From positions 248,001 to 312,000 of the forward strand of contig NZ_FVZN01000014.1 in NCBI RefSeq assembly GCF_900168685.1: a DNA stretch of 64,000 nucleotides. The letters are read 5' to 3'. Positions within the stretch are counted from its first letter, which is position 1. Each line of letters starts with the position of its first letter. The translations under genes and the position numbers were made by a program. Below, piece by piece: positions 62,374 through 64,000 of the stretch. This DNA comes from Solibacillus isronensis (GTDB taxonomy: Bacteria > Bacillota > Bacilli > Bacillales_A > Planococcaceae). The notes under the pieces were generated by a model. The model ran no database searches. It had not been told where the DNA came from and saw nothing but the letters and a program-made list of their open reading frames with translations.

Positions 62374-62997
62374 ATGTTGGATTGGATGACAATCGATAAT
62401 ATAGAAACAATTGTAGAAAAATATAAGTTATTAGGCCCGTTTTTCGGGATTTTATTAACGTTTTTAGAATCATTTATCCCGATATTGCCGCTGTTCGTAA
62501 TAATCATTGCCAATGCCGCAGCATACGGGTTGTTTTGGGGTTTTTTACTGTCCTGGCTTGGAACGGTAGCAGGATCATACATGTTCTTCCTCATGATTCG
62601 CATGTTCGGAAAGTATCGTCTCTTCCGTCGGATTAAAGAACAGAAACAAGTAAAAAAACTGATCAACTGGGTAGATATTAGAGGATTCACACCACTGTTT
62701 GTTCTGCTATGCCTGCCGTTCACACCTGTTGTTGTTGTCAATACGGTTGCTGGTTTATCCAATATTAAAAAGAAATATTACTTTTTGACACTCCTTATAT
62801 CAAAACCCATTTTAATCTTTTTAATTAGCTATTTAGGCAGTGATCTGCGTGATATCTTAACCTCTCCTACAAAACTTATTATTTCAGCTGTCATTATTTT
62901 AATCATTTGGGGAATCGGCAAATTGATTGAAAACATTTTAAATAAGCGCGTGGAAAGAGATTTGCGAGAGATAGGTAAGTTACGTAAACATAAATAA
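62374..62997 (+). CDS. TVP38/TMEM64 (VTT-domain) membrane protein
   Basis: 207 residues from ATG 62374 (site GGGGTGA). Four to six membrane helices. The VTT pattern is present: GILLTFLESFIPILPLFVIIIANAAAYGLFWGFLLSWLGTVAGSY, then FTPLFVLLCLPFTPVVVVNTVAGLSNIKKKYYFLT. The family (YdjX/YtxB in bacteria) has been tied to lipid scrambling or polyprenyl-carrier recycling, but the role of this copy is unknown. The basic C-terminus (KRVERDLREIGKLRKHK) faces the cytoplasm. Confidence 0.87.
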   Translation: MLDWMTIDNIETIVEKYKLLGPFFGILLTFLESFIPILPLFVIIIANAAAYGLFWGFLLSWLGTVAGSYMFFLMIRMFGKYRLFRRIKEQKQVKKLINWVDIRGFTPLFVLLCLPFTPVVVVNTVAGLSNIKKKYYFLTLLISKPILIFLISYLGSDLRDILTSPTKLIISAVIILIIWGIGKLIENILNKRVERDLREIGKLRKHK

Positions 62998-63009
62998 AAA
63001 ACTATAAGT

Positions 63010-63050
63010 CTTGGCTTTTTACAAATAGTGAAAAGGCAGGGCTTTTTTGT
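63010..63050 (+). terminator. Probable terminator after the TVP38 gene
   Basis: AAGTCTTGGCTTTTT / GAAAAGGCAGGGCTT pairing with wobbles, then TTTTTG. Confidence 0.65.
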
Positions 63051-63124
63051 ATGATTCCAATTAATGCGCGAACATGTATTCTTATATTATAATAGAAGAA
63101 AGAAATAGAAGTGAGGTGGGAATT

Positions 63125-64000
63125 GTGACGTTACGAGTTATATCAGGACGGGCAGGCACGGGAAAAACAACATTGATTCACCGTGAAATTGTCGATGATT
63201 TAAAAACAAACCTATTTGGACATCCAATTTTTATATTAGTTCCAGACCAAATGTCGTTTACAACGGAGTATGAGCTGACAACGAATTATGACATTGAAGG
63301 AATGATGCGTGCACAAGTTATGACATTCAAACGGCTGGCCTGGTTTGTGCTGCAAAATGAAGGCGGCATCGCCCACGAACGTATTGACGGCACAGGGTAC
63401 CGCATGCTGTTGCGACGTATTTTGGAAGAACATCAGGAAGAGTTTCTACTATTTAAACGAGCGGCAGGTAAACCCGGTTTTACGAAAGAAGTCGAGCAGA
63501 TTTTAAAGGAATTCAGTCAATATCATATCGATGTGGAAACAATCGACCCGCTGATCGAATCATTAAAATCAAACGGTGCAAGTGAAGTACTGCTGCATAA
63601 ATTGCATGATCTGAACATTATTTTAAAGCAGCTGTATGAGCGGATCGGGACGGAATATATTAATGGCGATGGCTATTTCCCGCTGTTAATTGAGCGTATT
63701 CCGAAAATGGAAAGCTTGCGCGATACCCACATCTATTTGGATGGGTTTGTTTCATTTAATGGACAGGAATTTGCCATTTTAAAAGAGCTTCTTATTTATG
63801 CAAAACGTGTCACAATTGTTCTCCCGATGGAAGACCCGCAAATGGATTTACTGGAAGGCTCCGTGTTTTACAGAGCTGCGATGACATACGACAAAATAAA
63901 GAATGAGCTGCAAAAATTACGATTCGAACGAGGAATTGATATTGAAGAGGAGCCGCGCGTTCATTTAGAAGTGAACTACCGTGCGACAAATCGGGACTTG
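63125..64000 (+). CDS. addB: ATP-dependent helicase/nuclease subunit AddB, N-terminal part
   Basis: GTG 63125 (site GAGGTGGG) opens a frame that runs to the window edge (292 codons seen of about 1160 expected). Walker A GRAGTGKTT is near residue 8, followed by PDQMSFTTEYEL, TFKRLAWFVL and YLDGFVSFNGQEF, which match AddB. AddAB resects double-strand ends for RecA-dependent repair up to Chi. The C-terminal nuclease and iron-sulfur cysteines lie beyond the window. Confidence 0.93.
   Translation, partial: MTLRVISGRAGTGKTTLIHREIVDDLKTNLFGHPIFILVPDQMSFTTEYELTTNYDIEGMMRAQVMTFKRLAWFVLQNEGGIAHERIDGTGYRMLLRRILEEHQEEFLLFKRAAGKPGFTKEVEQILKEFSQYHIDVETIDPLIESLKSNGASEVLLHKLHDLNIILKQLYERIGTEYINGDGYFPLLIERIPKMESLRDTHIYLDGFVSFNGQEFAILKELLIYAKRVTIVLPMEDPQMDLLEGSVFYRAAMTYDKIKNELQKLRFERGIDIEEEPRVHLEVNYRATNRDL

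Overview
The window is a low-GC Firmicutes chromosome segment. It is most consistent with a motile, S-layer-bearing Planococcaceae member (Solibacillus/Lysinibacillus-like). That rests on the gene order, which follows the Bacillus subtilis tagO-lytR-yvyE-degSU-comF-flgM-hag-fliD-hpf-secA-prfB-uvrBA-ftsEX-ctpB-minJ region, on a secA2-slaP pair typical of S-layer producers, and on the AGGAGG-type ribosome sites and TTG/GTG starts. The genus is inferred, not proven.

Layout. 1-9.9 kb: end of an S41 protease gene, brnQ, two secreted NlpC/P60 cell-wall hydrolases, slaP-secA2 and tagO. 9.95-11.3 kb: a complete ISL3-family insertion sequence with an 8-bp T-tract duplication, sitting in the tagO terminator. 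11.3-20.7 kb: an LCP ligase gene, yvyE, degS-degU, a lipoprotein, degV, comFA-comFC (comFB absent) and yvyF. 20.8-35.5 kb: the late flagellar cluster flgM-flgN-flgK-flgL-yviE-fliW-csrA-hag, an accessory island, then flaG-fliD-fliT-like-fliS. 36-43.6 kb: a ComK-like gene, a PilZ gene, hpf, secA, prfB (programmed +1 frameshift), a canonical comK and an IDEAL-domain gene. 44-53.6 kb: uvrB-uvrA, a yvlB-like gene, ftsE-ftsX and an M23 peptidase. 53.7-58.4 kb: two large PAS/GGDEF/EAL proteins on the minus strand. 58.7-64 kb: a ResA-like thioredoxin, a CtpB-like protease, minJ, a TVP38 protein and the start of addB.

Most notable observation. The flagellin gene hag is split near its 3' end by two group I introns (27427-27790 and 27860-28231), each with recognisable P, Q, R and S elements, P1 and P9. 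Splicing both gives a 628-residue flagellin. The second intron begins with an in-frame, synonymously diverged copy of the last 14 codons plus stop. Leaving it unspliced therefore also gives a 628-residue flagellin, differing at only two residues. An orphan LAGLIDADG endonuclease gene lies about 2.6 kb downstream in the accessory island, which also holds a truncated RadC-like gene and a recurring palindromic junction motif.

Other structure. Four intergenic arrays (5.0, 11.4, 17.6 and 43.7 kb) share an unusual strict 21-bp phasing of a GTAGAA/TTAGAA core. The ComK-like gene at 36.15 kb has a leader in which two segments compete for one strand that can sequester its ribosome site. The hag leader carries a strong CsrA-site match next to fliW-csrA. 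Sigma-D-type promoters precede flgM, hag and flaG, and a sigma-H-type promoter precedes hpf.

Functionally the window joins envelope assembly and division (TagO, LCP, SecA/SecA2, FtsEX-M23, MinJ), the motility/competence decision (DegSU, ComK, ComF, FliW-CsrA-Hag), c-di-GMP signalling and DNA repair. All calls are from reading the sequence; no database search was run.
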